Part shown: positions 1 to 12,480 of the stretch, piece by piece
Layout of the letters: every line of letters starts with the position of its first letter
How positions within the stretch are numbered: position 1 is the stretch's first letter
NCBI GenBank assembly: GCA_963921425.1
Contig: OY992838.1
Coordinates: 7,130,001 to 7,194,000, forward strand
Source: Dryas octopetala
Taxonomy: Eukaryota > Streptophyta > Magnoliopsida > Rosales > Rosaceae
Direction of reading: 5' to 3'
DNA: 64,000 nucleotides
Position numbers and translations under genes: made by a program
The notes under the pieces: model-generated
Seen by the model: the letters and a program-made list of their open reading frames with translations, nothing else
The model's database searches: none
Told to the model about the DNA's origin: nothing

Positions 1-340
1 GTCTTTACTTGAGACAATTATCCTACTCTAGCTCCTAGCCTCCATCTTCTTATATATAGCCTTACTGGAATTTGGACATGGAGTCTCTTTTGCTGGTATC
101 GATCACAATTAATTAATGGCATTAATTAATATATGATATGTCCTGTATGACTGTATCTATATATGTTTATTGAAGACCTGATGATGCCTTAATTTTTTTT
201 TAATTTTTGGGATAAAATCAAATTTACAGCACTGTGCTTTTTGTGACTTGCTAGCTTTAGAGAAAAAGGAAGGAGATACTTATATGATCTTTACATGCAT
301 TTTGGTTAGTTTTGAGATTTTCCATTCTTTTAATTTTTCA
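1..340 (-). promoter_or_regulatory. Upstream region of a third polygalacturonase copy lying off the left edge
   Basis: This stretch aligns by eye, with gaps, to about 6290-6610, the region directly upstream of the first PG gene. Shared words in the same order include 'acatggagtc', 'gatatg', 'gccttaattttt', 'acatgcat' and 'gttttgagattttgc/cc'. Since 6290-6610 precedes a minus-strand PG, this copy should precede another minus-strand PG whose coding part is left of base 1. This is inference from paralogy; no coding sequence of that gene is inside the window. Confidence 0.5.
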
Positions 341-1405
341 TATCATTAAACAGGATTGACTTAACCTTACTCATTCTACTGTTTCAATAGGTACATAGTT
401 TAGAATGCTTTTTCATTTGAGTAATTCTAAGGGCACCAACTTGTATTTCAACTTTTTAATTTATACCAACCACCTGATGTCAAATATAATATGATAGTTT
501 CTTATTTAAATAATAAATAAATAAATTTTAAAATGAACTTAATTAATGTAAATAAATTAATAAAATATTATCACAACATGAGATAATAGTTGCTACATTT
601 AGTATTTTTCTTTTTATTTTAATATTTTAGAAACGTCTTTGACTAAAGTTGTACTTACGTTAGTAAGGTTTGATCTTTGAGATGGAAAGTTATGATTACA
701 TGTTCGTAGCATAGGTCAGACATGTACACGTACATGAATGATCTAAGTCGTATACATACTAACTTTTACCATGGATCCCATAATTAATATACACCATATT
801 CGTCTGAATGACTAACGATAGTAATATTTGTGTGAATGACTACAGCTAGCAAATTTTTTGAGAAAGTAAATTATAAGAATTATAGATCCATTAGCTAGCT
901 TTCACCTTAAGTAGTACGTTAATAAAAAAGCAACAGTTCATAATATGAAAGTACATTCTTATTGTAATTATTCATAACATACAGTAATAAAACTAGCACT
1001 CGTGATGTTAATCTGCAATCTGCATAGAATTACGCATGTATACTAATATTATGGCGTTTCTTTCTTTTTCTTCCACATATATATCAATATATCCATCCAC
1101 TCATAAGTCATAAATCATAATAGTGGGAGAGATTGCGGTTCCTGAAACATGCCTTCCGCCAAAGTCCATTTTTAATTCCATTTGGATATTGACTAAATTA
1201 ATCTGATCACAGTAATTAATGAATCCAAAAAATTATCTTATCATAATCCAGTGTTTTAATTCTCTTCTACGTACTACTTTCGATAGACTGAAAAGTTTGG
1301 ATATTAGATCCATATATTGAATGCACGATAAGAGAATCCAGTAATTGACTATGGGTTAATTAAAGAAACTCCAGTAATTTAATATTCGTGGATATCAATT
1401 TATAG
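341..1405. other. AT-rich intergenic DNA, no gene seen
   Basis: No open frame with family resemblance on either strand, no convincing exon set, no tandem array. The right end (bases 1398-1405, atttatag) is the left target-site duplication of the transposon that follows. Confidence 0.6.
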
Positions 1406-2457
1406 CAAGGAATAAAATTTCAGGTTTCGAGAAAATTTCGATGGAAATTTCGACGGAAATTTCGAAGGTTTTTAAATTTCGACAGAAATTAGACGAAAAC
1501 GACGGAAATTGCTATTAAAATACGGAAATTTTGAATGAAACTTTACCATATGTTTATTTAACATATTATCTACTACATTGATAAAAAACATTGAAGAAAC
1601 TAAATTATATAGTAAATTTCATGTGATATAATATAAATATAATGTACGCTGGAGGTAAATACTATTAAATAAAATTAATATAATGAATAAATAAAATTAT
1701 TATATTCTTTATACTCTATAATTTATACACTAAATCCTATATACTCTATAATATATACACTAAATTTTATATATTTTATAATGTGTATTCTATATTCTTT
1801 AGGATATGGTATAACCGTATAAGATATTAGGGTTTATGCTCTTTAATTAAGATATTTTTAATTATTTTTATATAGAAATGTATTAAGATTTAGGATTTAA
1901 AAACAACTAAACGAAACCCCAAATTTTTCTTTTCTTTTTAATTGCACAAAGACCCCAAACCTTAACCAATCCTAAACTTTTTTTTTCCTCTTTTTTTTTT
2001 TTTTCCTTTTTCTTTTCTTTTTCTTTTCTTTTCTTTTTCTTTTCTTTCCTTCCTTCCTTTCCTTCTTTTCTTCTTTCTTCCCATGACTTCATCTCTTTCT
2101 TCTTTCCCACTGCCCAGCCACCAGACCCACGCCCAGAGACTTCTCTCTCCTCCCTCCCTCTCTTCCTCCTTTCTCCTTCTTTTCCTCCTTCCCTGGTCTC
2201 TCTCTCTTCCTCATCTCCCTCCCCGATCTCTTCTCTCTCTTCGATCTGCGGGCTTCGGCGACGTCCGGCGACGAGGCCAGCTCGCCTTTTCCTCCCCTCT
2301 CTCTGGTCTTCGCTTCCCCGAGCCAAAAATTTCGCCGAAATTTCAAGAATTTCGGGAAATTTTTGAAATTTTCGACGAAATTGTCGAAATTAAACAAAAT
2401 TTTTTTAGTTTGGTGTTAAAATTTTCATACCTTTAAAAAACGAAATTTTACACCCTA
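1406..2457 (-). mobile_element. hAT-like non-autonomous transposon, ATTTCG family, copy 1
   Basis: The ends are inverted: the left reads caaggaataaaatttc and the right, reverse-complemented, reads ttagggtgtaaaatttcg. Both are followed inward by arrays of attTCG/CGAaat motifs (about 1430-1520 and 2325-2450). An exact 8-bp duplication, atttatag, flanks it at 1398-1405 and 2458-2465; 8 bp is the hAT superfamily size. The interior holds an AT-rich block (1540-1900) closely matching the reverse complement of 49190-49340 in copy 2, and a pyrimidine-rich then GC-richer block (1980-2330) that looks like a captured gene leader. No transposase frame is present, so it would need a helper enzyme. Confidence 0.8.
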
Positions 2458-2545
2458 ATTTATAGTCATTTTATTATGTACTTACATAGTTCTTTTGTAG
2501 TGCATTACTAGCCACATAATGAAATTAAATAACTTGACAAGAGGC

Positions 2546-2647
2546 GAATTGGGGTTGGCCTAGCTAGTTGGTACTTCGAGGACAAAAGCTCCCCCTTACA
2601 CACCCGGGTTCGAACCCTCCCCCTCCCTTGTAATAAAAAAATTAAAT
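2546..2647 (+). mobile_element. tRNA-derived SINE with 19-bp target-site duplication
   Basis: A body of about 100 bp starts with a pol III A-box-like segment (ggcctagctagttgg, about 2557-2571) and has a perfect B box ggttcgaaccc at 2607-2617. It ends in a short A/T tail. The 19-bp direct repeat aaataacttgacaagaggc flanks it at 2527-2545 and 2648-2666, showing target-primed retrotransposition. A- and B-box spacing matches a tRNA gene, but there is no foldable acceptor or anticodon arm, so it is a SINE rather than a tRNA gene. Confidence 0.85.
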
Positions 2648-2666
2648 AAATAACTTGACAAGAGGC

Positions 2667-3709
2667 AAACAAAAAAGAAAAAACATTTTAAAAACCTTGG
2701 CAAGGTCAACATGTGGAATTCCAAGTATACTGAGTTGTAATTTCAAGACTTTTACAAGAACAATATGGATTCAAACTTTGCGATCCGATAAATATAAAAG
2801 TTAATTGTAAACATTCAATCCTTAATTAATTGAACAATAATAAATGAAGTGGTTCACTTAAAATTATATATTTTGTTGAATTATTAATTAATTTTATCAT
2901 TAACTATTTTTCGTCACTAAAAACACATTATTAATTAGTTATAACAAAAGGGAGAAAAACTTATCTATAATAAGGATATGAGCTGACTTGGCATTCTAAG
3001 AGATAGATCGATTATGTCTTGAAATTGGAGAAATTGTTATGTGATGAAGTATAAAAGCATAAGTGCCACCATGTTATTTGATTAAGATACCAAATCAGTC
3101 ATATCTATATTGCAGAGAAATTTCTCTAACAAAATGTGTTAATTAAAGCTCTGTGAGGTTAACTCGATCGCCTTTAAAATCAATTTGTAAAGAGAGATCA
3201 CATGACAGCACAACCCTACCAACGGGTTACTGGGCCCAACGCCCAGGGCTGGACCCATTGCCAAACGGCAAAACAACCCAACAAATATGGGTTATCAGGT
3301 CCAATGCCAAAGATATACGCACTAGTTGGTCTAAAATGCTCAGAAATACATATCATGATCATGGGGCTAGATGTTTGATAAAATGCCCTCAAAGAAGCTG
3401 AGGTAAGAACAAGAGGAAATATTTAGAGCTACATTCTCATTTAAAAAAAAAATATATGAAACATTCCCTCATCTCACCCCATCAAGAAATTTTTTTGAAT
3501 CCGCTACATGGAGCTGTGTTGATCGTGGTTAATTATAAAGTTCATCGTTTTCATCAATTAATTAGAGAATATCCCTTATAGGCTCTATAAAAGGAGTCAT
3601 CGATCGTACAAAGGGAATTGCAGCTACAACCAACCAGAAATGGCCAGCTAGGCATAAAATATTATTCTTAATTTTAAGTTACACATATATATCACTAATT
3701 TTAACAATA
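2667..3709. other. Intergenic DNA downstream of the first PG gene
   Basis: An open plus-strand frame of 82 codons at 3153-3401 has no recognisable family and low-quality composition; it is treated as chance. Nothing else supportable is seen. Confidence 0.5.
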
Positions 3710-3769
3710 TTAATGTTCAATCTTCTTGAATTTCTTATATCATATCATTTCAAGAAGATTGAACATTAA
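3710..3769. repeat. Perfect 21-bp inverted repeat just 3' of the PG gene
   Basis: The arms 3710-3730 and 3749-3769 are exact reverse complements (core ttcaagaagattgaacatt) separated by an 18-nt AT-rich loop. It lies about 35-95 bp past the PG stop codon, so it is probably in the 3' UTR or polyadenylation zone of the minus-strand transcript. The word ttcaagaagattga recurs at about 6206 in the 5' leader of the same gene. Confidence 0.75.
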
Positions 3770-3803
3770 CAATATGCATATATAATATATTTATGGCTCT
3801 CGA

Positions 3804-5878
3804 TCACTTTGATAGGCAAGGAACATTAGGTCTAGTAAAGCTTGATCTTCCACTGGCATTCTTGCAATAAGAAATGGTGGGTTTCCCTTGCACAATCGAA
3901 GTTAAGTTGACATGATCCATAACAATGTTGGTGCAACCCAAGCCATCAGAACAATTCAGTATTATCGCTTTCTCAGTAGCTGAAGTTCCATGGAAACCAC
4001 TAAATGTTATGTCGCTCACTTGTACTCCATTACCATCGGTAGATTCGGTACCAACGTAGTCTTGGTCAATAATAATTGGATTTTTGGACTCTACAAGTGT
4101 GATTTGGTTAAAAGATATTGCCTTCGCATAACCAGATCCTCCCTTGAAAAACAAACAAACAGAGAGTGTTTTTTTTATTTATGAGAAATCCTTGAAAAAT
4201 AATTAATGTTAAGCATATGTATATATGATAGTTAGGAAATATTCTTACCTGGAATGTCTTGATTCTTGCACCATTCTGAGTTTTGTAAAATGTACAATTT
4301 TGAACGTGCACTTGTTCAACTGTTTCATCAGGATGTCTTCCTAAACTTCCCACACTAGAGGCAAACACATGTACATAGAGACATAGAGTTATGTTCAAAT
4401 ATTAAAGCTCATTTTTGTTTTTTTGTTTTTTCTTAAATTCGAATACAGACTATACAGCACATACTCTAGAAAAAGTAATGTACTCGTTCAATCTCCGTCA
4501 TCCATTAAATTTCCTCTTTTTTTAGACGAAAATTATGTGGTGACGGAGCATATTTTTTCTAATAATTAAATTATGATTTTATGATTAAAGAAACATGTTT
4601 TTACCGTACCTAATACCATGACCTGGTCCGCATGTTACACGAGTTACGTTTATAAAAGAGGAGCCGCGCTTAATTGCAATGCAGTCATCACCTACAGTAA
4701 TTAATTACAAGTAAAACCAAGAGATATGCAATTAATTAAACAATATCAATTACAACCAATAAGGCGATGTCACATCATTCAACACTTATATATGCAAATG
4801 ATTCGCCATATATACCCATAAAATTAATAATAAAGTAATGAATAAAAAGAGGGAGAAATTAATTAAATTACCAGTTGCAATGACAGAGTCAAATATATTT
4901 ACTCGTCTTGTCGCAGAGAGAACGATTCCATCAGTGTTGGGACTGTGTTCTGGTGCAATTACATGAATGTTTGATATAGATACACCAGTGGAACCATGTA
5001 TATAGATATGCTTATTTGGGCTATCACGCGAATTAAATCCACTTAGTTGAAGTCTGTCACAGTAGTGGAAACTTAGAGCCTGCGCAACAACATATATAAA
5101 TTTGTCATAGCGATTAAAAATGACTTAGAATTATATATAATTGATGAAAGATTCATAGAGTTGAAGAGTTACCGCGGGTGCTATGCAATTCAAGTGAGTC
5201 TCCTGCTTCCAGGCAAACATACACGAGGAAAAAATCCGATATATAAGTAGTTTTTAAAAATTTGAGAAATTAATAATACTTTATTATTTATGCATTAAAA
5301 AAATTAAAAATAAGTAGGGAATAGCAAGCACATTTGTGTAGTCAGGTAACTCAGGTTTGGGGGTCCACCATCTTGAACCCTTGCCATCTATAAGTCCTGT
5401 TCCCTTAATGACAAGGCCCTTCACATTTTGAAAGCATAGCAAGCATCCCAATTCACATCCTGTCCATTCATTAGGATTGGAGGGAGCCACAATATGCCCT
5501 CTAATCTGATTTTAAGAGAAAAAAAAAAAAAAGGAATTCGAAATTGAGACATATTCTAATAAATTAAGTGAAAGTAAATATTATTGAATTAATAATTAGT
5601 TGATGATATATTGATTACCTGAACTACAATGCTGTTTGACTTACAAGGACCCTCATATTTTATAGGCTTCACTAAGTATATTCTTCCCATTGGAATGTTT
5701 AGGGTTTGGGTGCCTCCAACAGCTCCACATACTTTTTGCCATGCCTTCAAGAAAGCCTTTTTACATACAAATAAATTAAAAATTCAATATGTATTAAATT
5801 AGCGATATATTTATTTCATTTTAATTTCTTCTATCTTTTTGTGTATATATATATTATATATAGCAAGATATAGAGACT

Positions 5879-5924
<46 letters not shown>

Positions 5925-6146
5925 TGATTGAAAATGATCAGTTCAAGATTTAATTACTGGGGAGTCATCGACTTGGCCATTTCCGGTAGCACCAAAATCA
6001 AACACATTATAAGTACCATCTTGGGCATATGCAATGCCAATTATAGATGAAACAATAGCCAAAAAAGGAAGTAAACCAACTGATGGTAGTTTGTCCTGCA
6101 CAAAATATAAAAAGAGAATTAAGCTTTCAGTGCATGCACTACTCAT
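3804..6146 (-). CDS. Polygalacturonase (pectin-degrading, glycoside hydrolase 28), tandem copy 1
   Basis: Exons on the minus strand: 5958-6095, 5619-5756, 5332-5505, 5173-5202, 4872-5079, 4610-4691, 4249-4354 and 3804-4142. All have GT-AG borders and consistent phase, giving about 404 residues plus an unresolved first exon. The four plant PG signatures are present: SPNTDGI and GDDC (catalytic aspartates), CGPGHGIS (catalytic His) and ARIKT (substrate-binding). A hydrophobic stretch ending [12 protein letters not shown] before the mature domain fits a secretion signal, so the product should act in the cell wall on homogalacturonan. The start is uncertain: an in-frame ATG at 6146 reads straight in, but a 3' splice site at 6096 is conserved in the paralog, so a tiny exon 1 upstream is likely. 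The protein looks intact. Intron 1 holds a poly-A run (5882-5923). Confidence 0.88.
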
Positions 6147-7054
6147 GTTTCAAGAATAATGGAAAGGAAAAGAACAGAAACTCGCCATTATCACTGCACT
6201 CATGTTTCAAGAAGATTGAAAAGCAAAAGATCGAACAGAATATTGCCAAGGGATCACCAATAAAAACTCAATGAAAACTCATGGATTTATATATATCATA
6301 TCCTCCTCTTATCCATATACCTTCTTATTTATAGTCTTATACTCTTATTGGAATTGAACATGGAGTCCCTTCCACTGGTATTGACAATTAAATATTAATA
6401 ACACTAATCAATATAGGATATGCCTATATCTAATCAATGTCTTTATTTGGAAATTTTTCTCCTGAGGCCTTAATTTTTGGACATATAAAATCAGCTTTAC
6501 AGACTTGTGGTGTCTGACTTGATTTATGAAAAAGATCCAGGAAGGTGGTTAATTATATAATCTGTACATGCATGTTGAGTTTTGAGATTTTGCTTTCTCT
6601 TCTTTTTCATTTCATTAGTTGGTGAATTGTACTCGTTAGTTGGTGAATTGTTTACTTTATAATTGTTTTTTTATTTCTTACTTAGTTAATGGATAATGAA
6701 TTTTTTTGTGCCCTTTTATGCGGCATTCGGTAATCAATTTTTTCAACGTACCGTTCACTGTAATGTCCATGATGATCATCAATTTATGCAGAAAAAAAAA
6801 TATATATATTATAAAATTTGACTTTAAAACCCAATATATATATTATAAAATTTGACTTTAAGATAAAGGTAGGCATATATGAGAGACCAAAGCAACAATT
6901 ATTTTAAGTTGCCATATAACTGTTTTCGCATTAGATCGATTGGAACAATATATTGGTTGGCCTGCTGCCACAACAGGATACAACCGCACAATCGATCGAT
7001 GAACTCAAAAAAGAAGATACAATTTGCATGTTTTACAAAAAATTAAATTATAAT
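6147..7054 (-). promoter_or_regulatory. Leader and upstream region of PG copy 1
   Basis: A TATA-like box on the minus strand (tatatataa, about 6286-6294) lies some 140-190 bp above the first coding exon. The leader holds two direct copies of the word catgtttcaaga (about 6145 and 6203). The segment 6290-6610 is the one repeated at the left edge of the window. A short tandem repeat, tatatatattataaaatttgacttta, occurs twice around 6800-6860. No gene is seen. Confidence 0.5.
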
Positions 7055-7400
7055 TGATGAATGTATATAGTAAAGCTTGATTTTCTATCGGTGTCGTTGT
7101 ATAATAAGAAGGAATTGGCTTAATTAAGTTCCAATTAAGAAGCATAATATGCAATGCATCAGTGCTTTGATAGGCATATATGGAACGTCAGGTGTAGTAA
7201 AGCTTGATATTCCACTGGCATTGTTGCATAAAGATCGAAGTGGCTTTCCAGGCACCCCCGAGGTTATGTTGATATGATCCATATATTATAATGTTGGTGC
7301 AGCCCAAATTAGAGCAATTAATCCAATGTTATGGCTTGTTCAGTATCTGAAGTTCCATGAAAGCCACTAAATGTTACATCACTCACCTTCACTAATGTTA
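7055..7400 (-). pseudogene. Polygalacturonase last-exon fragments (decayed)
   Basis: Bases 7165-7400 align to the last exon of PG copy 1 (3811-4020), sharing the coding for the GFHGTSDTE and DHINI-like segments and the terminal PCL. They have insertions and deletions that break the frame (for example around 7265-7330). A shorter second piece (about 7068-7125) repeats the same 3' part, including agtaaagcttgat. Neither has upstream exons. The fragments sit between the two complete genes, as expected of unequal crossing-over in a tandem array. Confidence 0.75.
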
Positions 7401-7568
7401 CATTGTGGAGTGTGGACTAAGGAATAGCCATTAATTGTGTTTTCGATCACTATATATTTGTTTTATCCTTCAACACTCATCATTGAAGTCCACCTAACTA
7501 ATAGTCGATAACTTGTATAATTAGGCACCAAAATTAACTGCTCTATCTCTATTTCACCACTCGTTATT

Positions 7569-9341
7569 TCATGATCTATATGGGGGTCTTCCATAGCCCA
7601 AGTCTTGTAAGCAAGGCACAGTGGGTGTGGTGTAGGCAGATGTTCCTTTGGCATTCATGCAAGAGGCAAAAACCTGATCACCCCCATTAGCTGCTGATGT
7701 TATGTTAACATGACCCATTTTAATGTTGGTGCAATTTATCTTTGCACAGTTCAATGTGATTGCACAATTCCAAGCACTCGTTCCCTTCACACCAGTGTAC
7801 GTAACATTGCTCACTGACACTGCCTTGCTCTGCAACATTAATTCATTTCTGATTATAACTTTGCACATATATACCATATATACCAAGATCCAGTTGTATA
7901 ATAATATTTGACCAAACCCCATTTGTTTTTTATTTTTATTGAAAGAGAAAGTAATGTTAAAATGATCATATTCTTAGACCATATCACATTATATTATCTA
8001 AAAATGTGATTTCGAAATTATGCAAAAGAAAAAATATATACATGCATGCACTTACCATGTTTTTGCAACTGCCACCAGGGCAGTAAAATTGGTCAATGAT
8101 AATCGAATTGCTAGCGTTCTGAAGTTGGATGCCTTCGAAATGAATATTCCTCGCGTACCCTGAACCCCCCTAATCAAAATAAGAGCCAATTATTGATAAG
8201 GGTTTAGTTTTTAATTATCACTTTACTATTAAGCAAATGCAACATAAGATAGTCGATTGAGATGATCAAAATAATTATAAATTAGTACTTTTCTCACCTG
8301 CCAGGTCTTAATCCTTGCTCCATACATAGACCCTTTAAAAGTAGAGTTTCGCACAAACACCTCTTCAACTGTTTCATATGCCCCATTTGCTCCAAGGCTT
8401 CCCACACTATATAATAAGAGACACATTTACTAGAAAGAAAAAACCAAAATTATAATATTAAACCAAAATTCAACTAACATATTAAAGATGAGATATTTGA
8501 CAAACCTTATACCATGACCTGGGCCACATTCAATCCCCGAAATATTGATATGAGAACAATTTCCCTTGATAGCAATGCAGTCATCCCCTAGCATGCATAT
8601 TAATATATAGGTACATTATTACCAACAAAAAAAAAAAAAAAACAACACCTAATTAAATGATAGATTAATTACCAGTTGCAATGTTACTGTTTTGGATTTG
8701 CACATGTGTTGTGGAGCCAATATCAATTCCATCAGTGTTAGGGCTTGATTCGGGTGCAGTTATATTAAGATGGGAAAGAGATACATTGTTACTACGAATT
8801 ATATTGATATGGTTTCTTGGGCTATTAACATGAGTTAATCCCCTAAGCTCAAGATTAGAGCAACTGTAGATAAACAAAGCCTGCAATATTAATAGGAAAA
8901 GGGATACAAATTAATTTCTATTGGATATATATTAATTAATAGAAATAATTAACTGTGTTACAAATTTCTTTGTATAATGAATTAAAAGTTTTCCATAGTG
9001 TCTTACCGTAGGCCTATAGCAGTTTGCATAACCCAACAAAGGGAGAGTTTGATCATAACTACTTCTTTCCTGGAAATAAATTAGAGTTATAATTTTTTAC
9101 CCATCTAATTTCATGAATATGATAATATATATATATATACACAGAAATATTAATTCTCTTATTAGAAGTGAATCTGGATTGAATAAAACAAAGTGATTAT
9201 GAATTATTTAATAGGTTGAGGTACTATATTAAATGTGTGGTCCAAATTTAGAATTTGTCAACATAATATTGTGAGAATTGAAATGCATAGAATAAAAAGT
9301 TATGATCATAAAACTACACTGCGGTATGGGGCTATGGGCAG

Positions 9342-9374
<33 letters not shown>

Positions 9375-10450
9375 AGTAGCTAGCATCTGTTATCAGAATT
9401 TGTGAGGATATGTGTTACTCTATAAATGCATAGAATAAAATGTAAAGATGTGTACATGATGGTCTTTTTTTTCCTGTTTGTTCCACCAAATTTCACCCTG
9501 ACCGTCGATAATTCCTGATCCATTGATGATGAGATTGGCCACATTAGAAAATCCTAGCCAGCTATTTGCATAACAATTTTTCCATCCACTCGTATATGCT
9601 GGAGCAATGATGGTTCCTGAAATCTGCATCCCACAAACTTCAATCTTTTGAAGTGAATTAATTTGGACAATGCTTAACCTAATCAAAGTAATTAATCTGA
9701 TCAAAACCGTATTCCAATTGTATTGCCAATAAAATCCATTAATTGATTATGATTAAAAAAACTCCAGTAAAATACAAATCATTTTCAGACATTTCATGTT
9801 CCATTACGAAGGATTTTATCTTAGTAAAGTATCATTTCTGTACTCATATGTAAAACGCTTTTACTCAGTAGCAATTTTGTTAAAAATATATAAGAATTTT
9901 TTAATTTTTACATATTCACCTACAAAGATTTCAAATTACGTGATAACATAGATAAAAACATGTATAAGCTCGGTTTTTGAAATTTTTTGTCCTGATCACA
10001 AACACATAAATAAATAATTAAGTGAAGTACCTTAACTCGAACAGATTTAGACTTGCAGGGACCTTGAAAATGAACAGGCTGCAATTTAAATGTCTTTCCT
10101 CCAGGTATTTCCATTGTTGGCAGACCATAATAACATCCTTCAGCTTCACACAGATCCTTCCACGCTTTTAAAAAAGCCTATCAAATATTGCATATATATA
10201 AAAATCAAAAATTAAGCAAACAATTAATATATTATTTTTAGAATTGATATTAAAGAAGCAAAACCCAAATAGAAAAACTGCAAAATTAATAAAGTTGAAG
10301 GCAATATTTTACTTGGGAATCATCATTTTGACCATCTCCAGTGGCACCATAGTCAACCACGTTGAAAATATTTGAGCTTTCACACGCAGCTCCAATGTCG
10401 ACAAAACTCGTTAAAACAATACAAATGATAAAAGTGGTGCCCCATAAATC
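7569..10450 (-). CDS. Polygalacturonase (glycoside hydrolase 28), tandem copy 2
   Basis: Exons on the minus strand: 10313-10450, 10031-10177, 9456-9623, 9007-9069, 8673-8880, 8506-8587, 8298-8406, 8056-8169 and 7569-7829. All borders are GT-AG and in phase, giving about 429 residues plus a missing first exon. Signatures SPNTDGI, GDDC, CGPGHGI and ARIKT are all present. Exon sizes 138, 208 and 82 nt are identical to copy 1, showing shared ancestry, but this gene keeps one more intron near the 3' end. The residue after GPGHGI is read from an AG split across the intron. The C-terminus extends about 13 residues past the usual PCL ending (to RPPYRS), perhaps by loss of the ancestral stop. The 5' exon with the initiator ATG was not found. 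Probable role: cell-wall pectin hydrolysis. Confidence 0.86.
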
Positions 10451-11536
10451 CTGCGCATATATATTTAATGTCTAGTTATATTATTATTTTCAATTTTAGA
10501 GAATATGATAAAAATAACATATTATAGAGAATACGGCTAAACAATACAAATAATAAAAGTAGTGTGGTAACTTTTCGTATACATATTATGAGGGATGCTG
10601 TTTTATCAAATTATGAATCTGAATCACATACACATTTAATTAAAAGCCAATTTAAATAATAATTCAGATGTACAATTTGACCACATAATATTGTACGTTA
10701 TGTTGCGAGACTTTTTGTAGAGAATATATAGAACATTTTTTCTATATATTTTCTCCATAATAGTAGTGGCGAATTCTAGTTCTACAAGTAGAGCCACTCG
10801 TGTACAGATGCTAGTAGCTCTAATAGAATACTTGATGAAAAAAGAGGTAGCAAATTCAGAAATGCTAAATGCTCGGATCTATGTACCATTTTGTGTGATT
10901 TGTATATATGAACAGCTTCGAAAAAATTTATGCATGGTTTGCACCCTCTTTGCCTATTCTATATATATGATATATATGGACATTGAAAATGAAATAAGTA
11001 ATGCATCCCATTAATTCCCTTCCCTATTATTCCATATGACAATATCTTTGTTGTTTATAATTTTAATTAAAGTACAAATATAGAGAAAGAGAGAAAGAGA
11101 GAGAGCCACTTTCAAATTTTTAATTAATATGTATATATTGTACACAAATGCATCATGTTAGTTTGAGCTTCTTTTATTTTTTTTTTGTAATCAGAGGAAA
11201 AGTTTATTTCCATAGGGTTTTCGACTTTTTCCTAAAAGTTATAAGCAGAGTTGGTCCATATTTGACTTCCTCCGAAAGGTTTATAATTTATAGGAAACCC
11301 AAAATGCTATATTAGAGCTGAAATTTTATTTTGGATTTCATATGGAGTGAATCCATACTGAATTGAAGGTGTAAGGAAATGGATTCTACAAAGCCAGAGA
11401 AAGGTCTCTTCGATTCTCCAATGGCTGTCTAGAGATAGGCTGTGACAACCCACCAGGAAGCACAATAAATCACTTCCAGTAGCAATACCACTTGGCCCAC
11501 AGACAAAGAAGAATTTGGAGGCTTTCTTGCTTTTGG
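10451..11536. other. Upstream region of PG copy 2, no second gene seen
   Basis: This should hold the short first exon and promoter of PG copy 2, but no ATG-plus-donor fits uniquely. The plus-strand frame at 10766-11014 (82 codons) has no recognisable family. A GA-rich run lies at 11085-11104. Bases 11380-11535 are GC-richer and may be a worn gene fragment, but no product is recognised. Confidence 0.45.
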
Positions 11537-12480
11537 GCAGGGGCGGAGACGAGATGCTATATATGCTTGCGGGGGCCGAAATATAAATATTTAATTCTCA
11601 CCAATATCTCACTAAATAATTTCAATAATATCTTAAAAAAAATTATTTTAACTCTTTCTATTATTATAAAAAATAGTATGAAATTGTTAAGTTGTGTACA
11701 TATACATATATTAAATTCTCATATAATTAGTATGAACAGTATGACACATTTTTTGAATGACACTCAGTACTACACCCAAAATATATTCATATGAATTTTG
11801 TGAATTCATATAGATATTTACAATTAGAGTTTATTTATTATGAGCATGTTAAAAATTTATTGTTGGAATACTATGTTTTACACATTTGTTGCACTAATCA
11901 AGATCATGATCATGATCAATTATCTTTGATTCTGTGTAATACATAGTTCTTAAATATTAATTTTCTTGTTTGGTTTAATAGAGGGGTTTTATTTAAGAAA
12001 TTGGACTTTGAAGAAGTATGGTCCTTAAAACAAAGGAAACTACAAGAATAAATTACCAATGATTTTAGTTTTTTGCAACTATAAATGTGGGGGGGGGGGG
12101 GGGGAATCCGAAAATTACATACAAAAAGTTGGATGAAGAATAAGATACAAAATAATTGGTTTTAAATAAACCCATTCTTTAAAAAATATATATTAAAAAA
12201 AAAAGCAATATGATCAATTAAGTACCAAAAAAAAAAACTCATATTACCAATAACCATAAAAAAATAAATATCAAAATGATGAGGTTTGAGTTATGTAGTA
12301 TTTGATTTAACTATAATCTCAACGAAAATAATAGAATCAGAAGTGAAGAAAAAATGTAATTACACACATGACACAACAAATATACTCTACACATTGGTAA
12401 TTACAACTTATGTTGAATTATTTTTTTTTTAAGTTTGCACGGGCCATGGCCCCTAGTCTCTCCTACGTTCCGCCTCTGCT
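11537..12480. mobile_element. Non-autonomous element with GGGGCGGA-type ends (full copy)
   Basis: It starts gcaggggcggagac and ends, read from the other strand, gcagaggcggaac; these ends are imperfectly inverted. The interior is AT-rich without a long frame and contains a 16-18 nt G run near 12089. Nearly all of it (from about 11570) is repeated at 19920-20766, where the left 30-35 bp are missing. Class is not certain; a terminal-inverted-repeat DNA element is most likely. Confidence 0.55.

Noticed and set aside
1907-2436. Three overlapping frames of 100-139 codons (Lys/Glu/Arg-rich and Ser/Leu/Pro-rich)
   Set aside because: Produced by a pyrimidine tract inside the hAT-like element; no family resemblance.
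2550-2640. Possible tRNA gene
   Set aside because: Only A and B boxes are tRNA-like; no cloverleaf arms, an A/T tail and flanking TSDs show a SINE.
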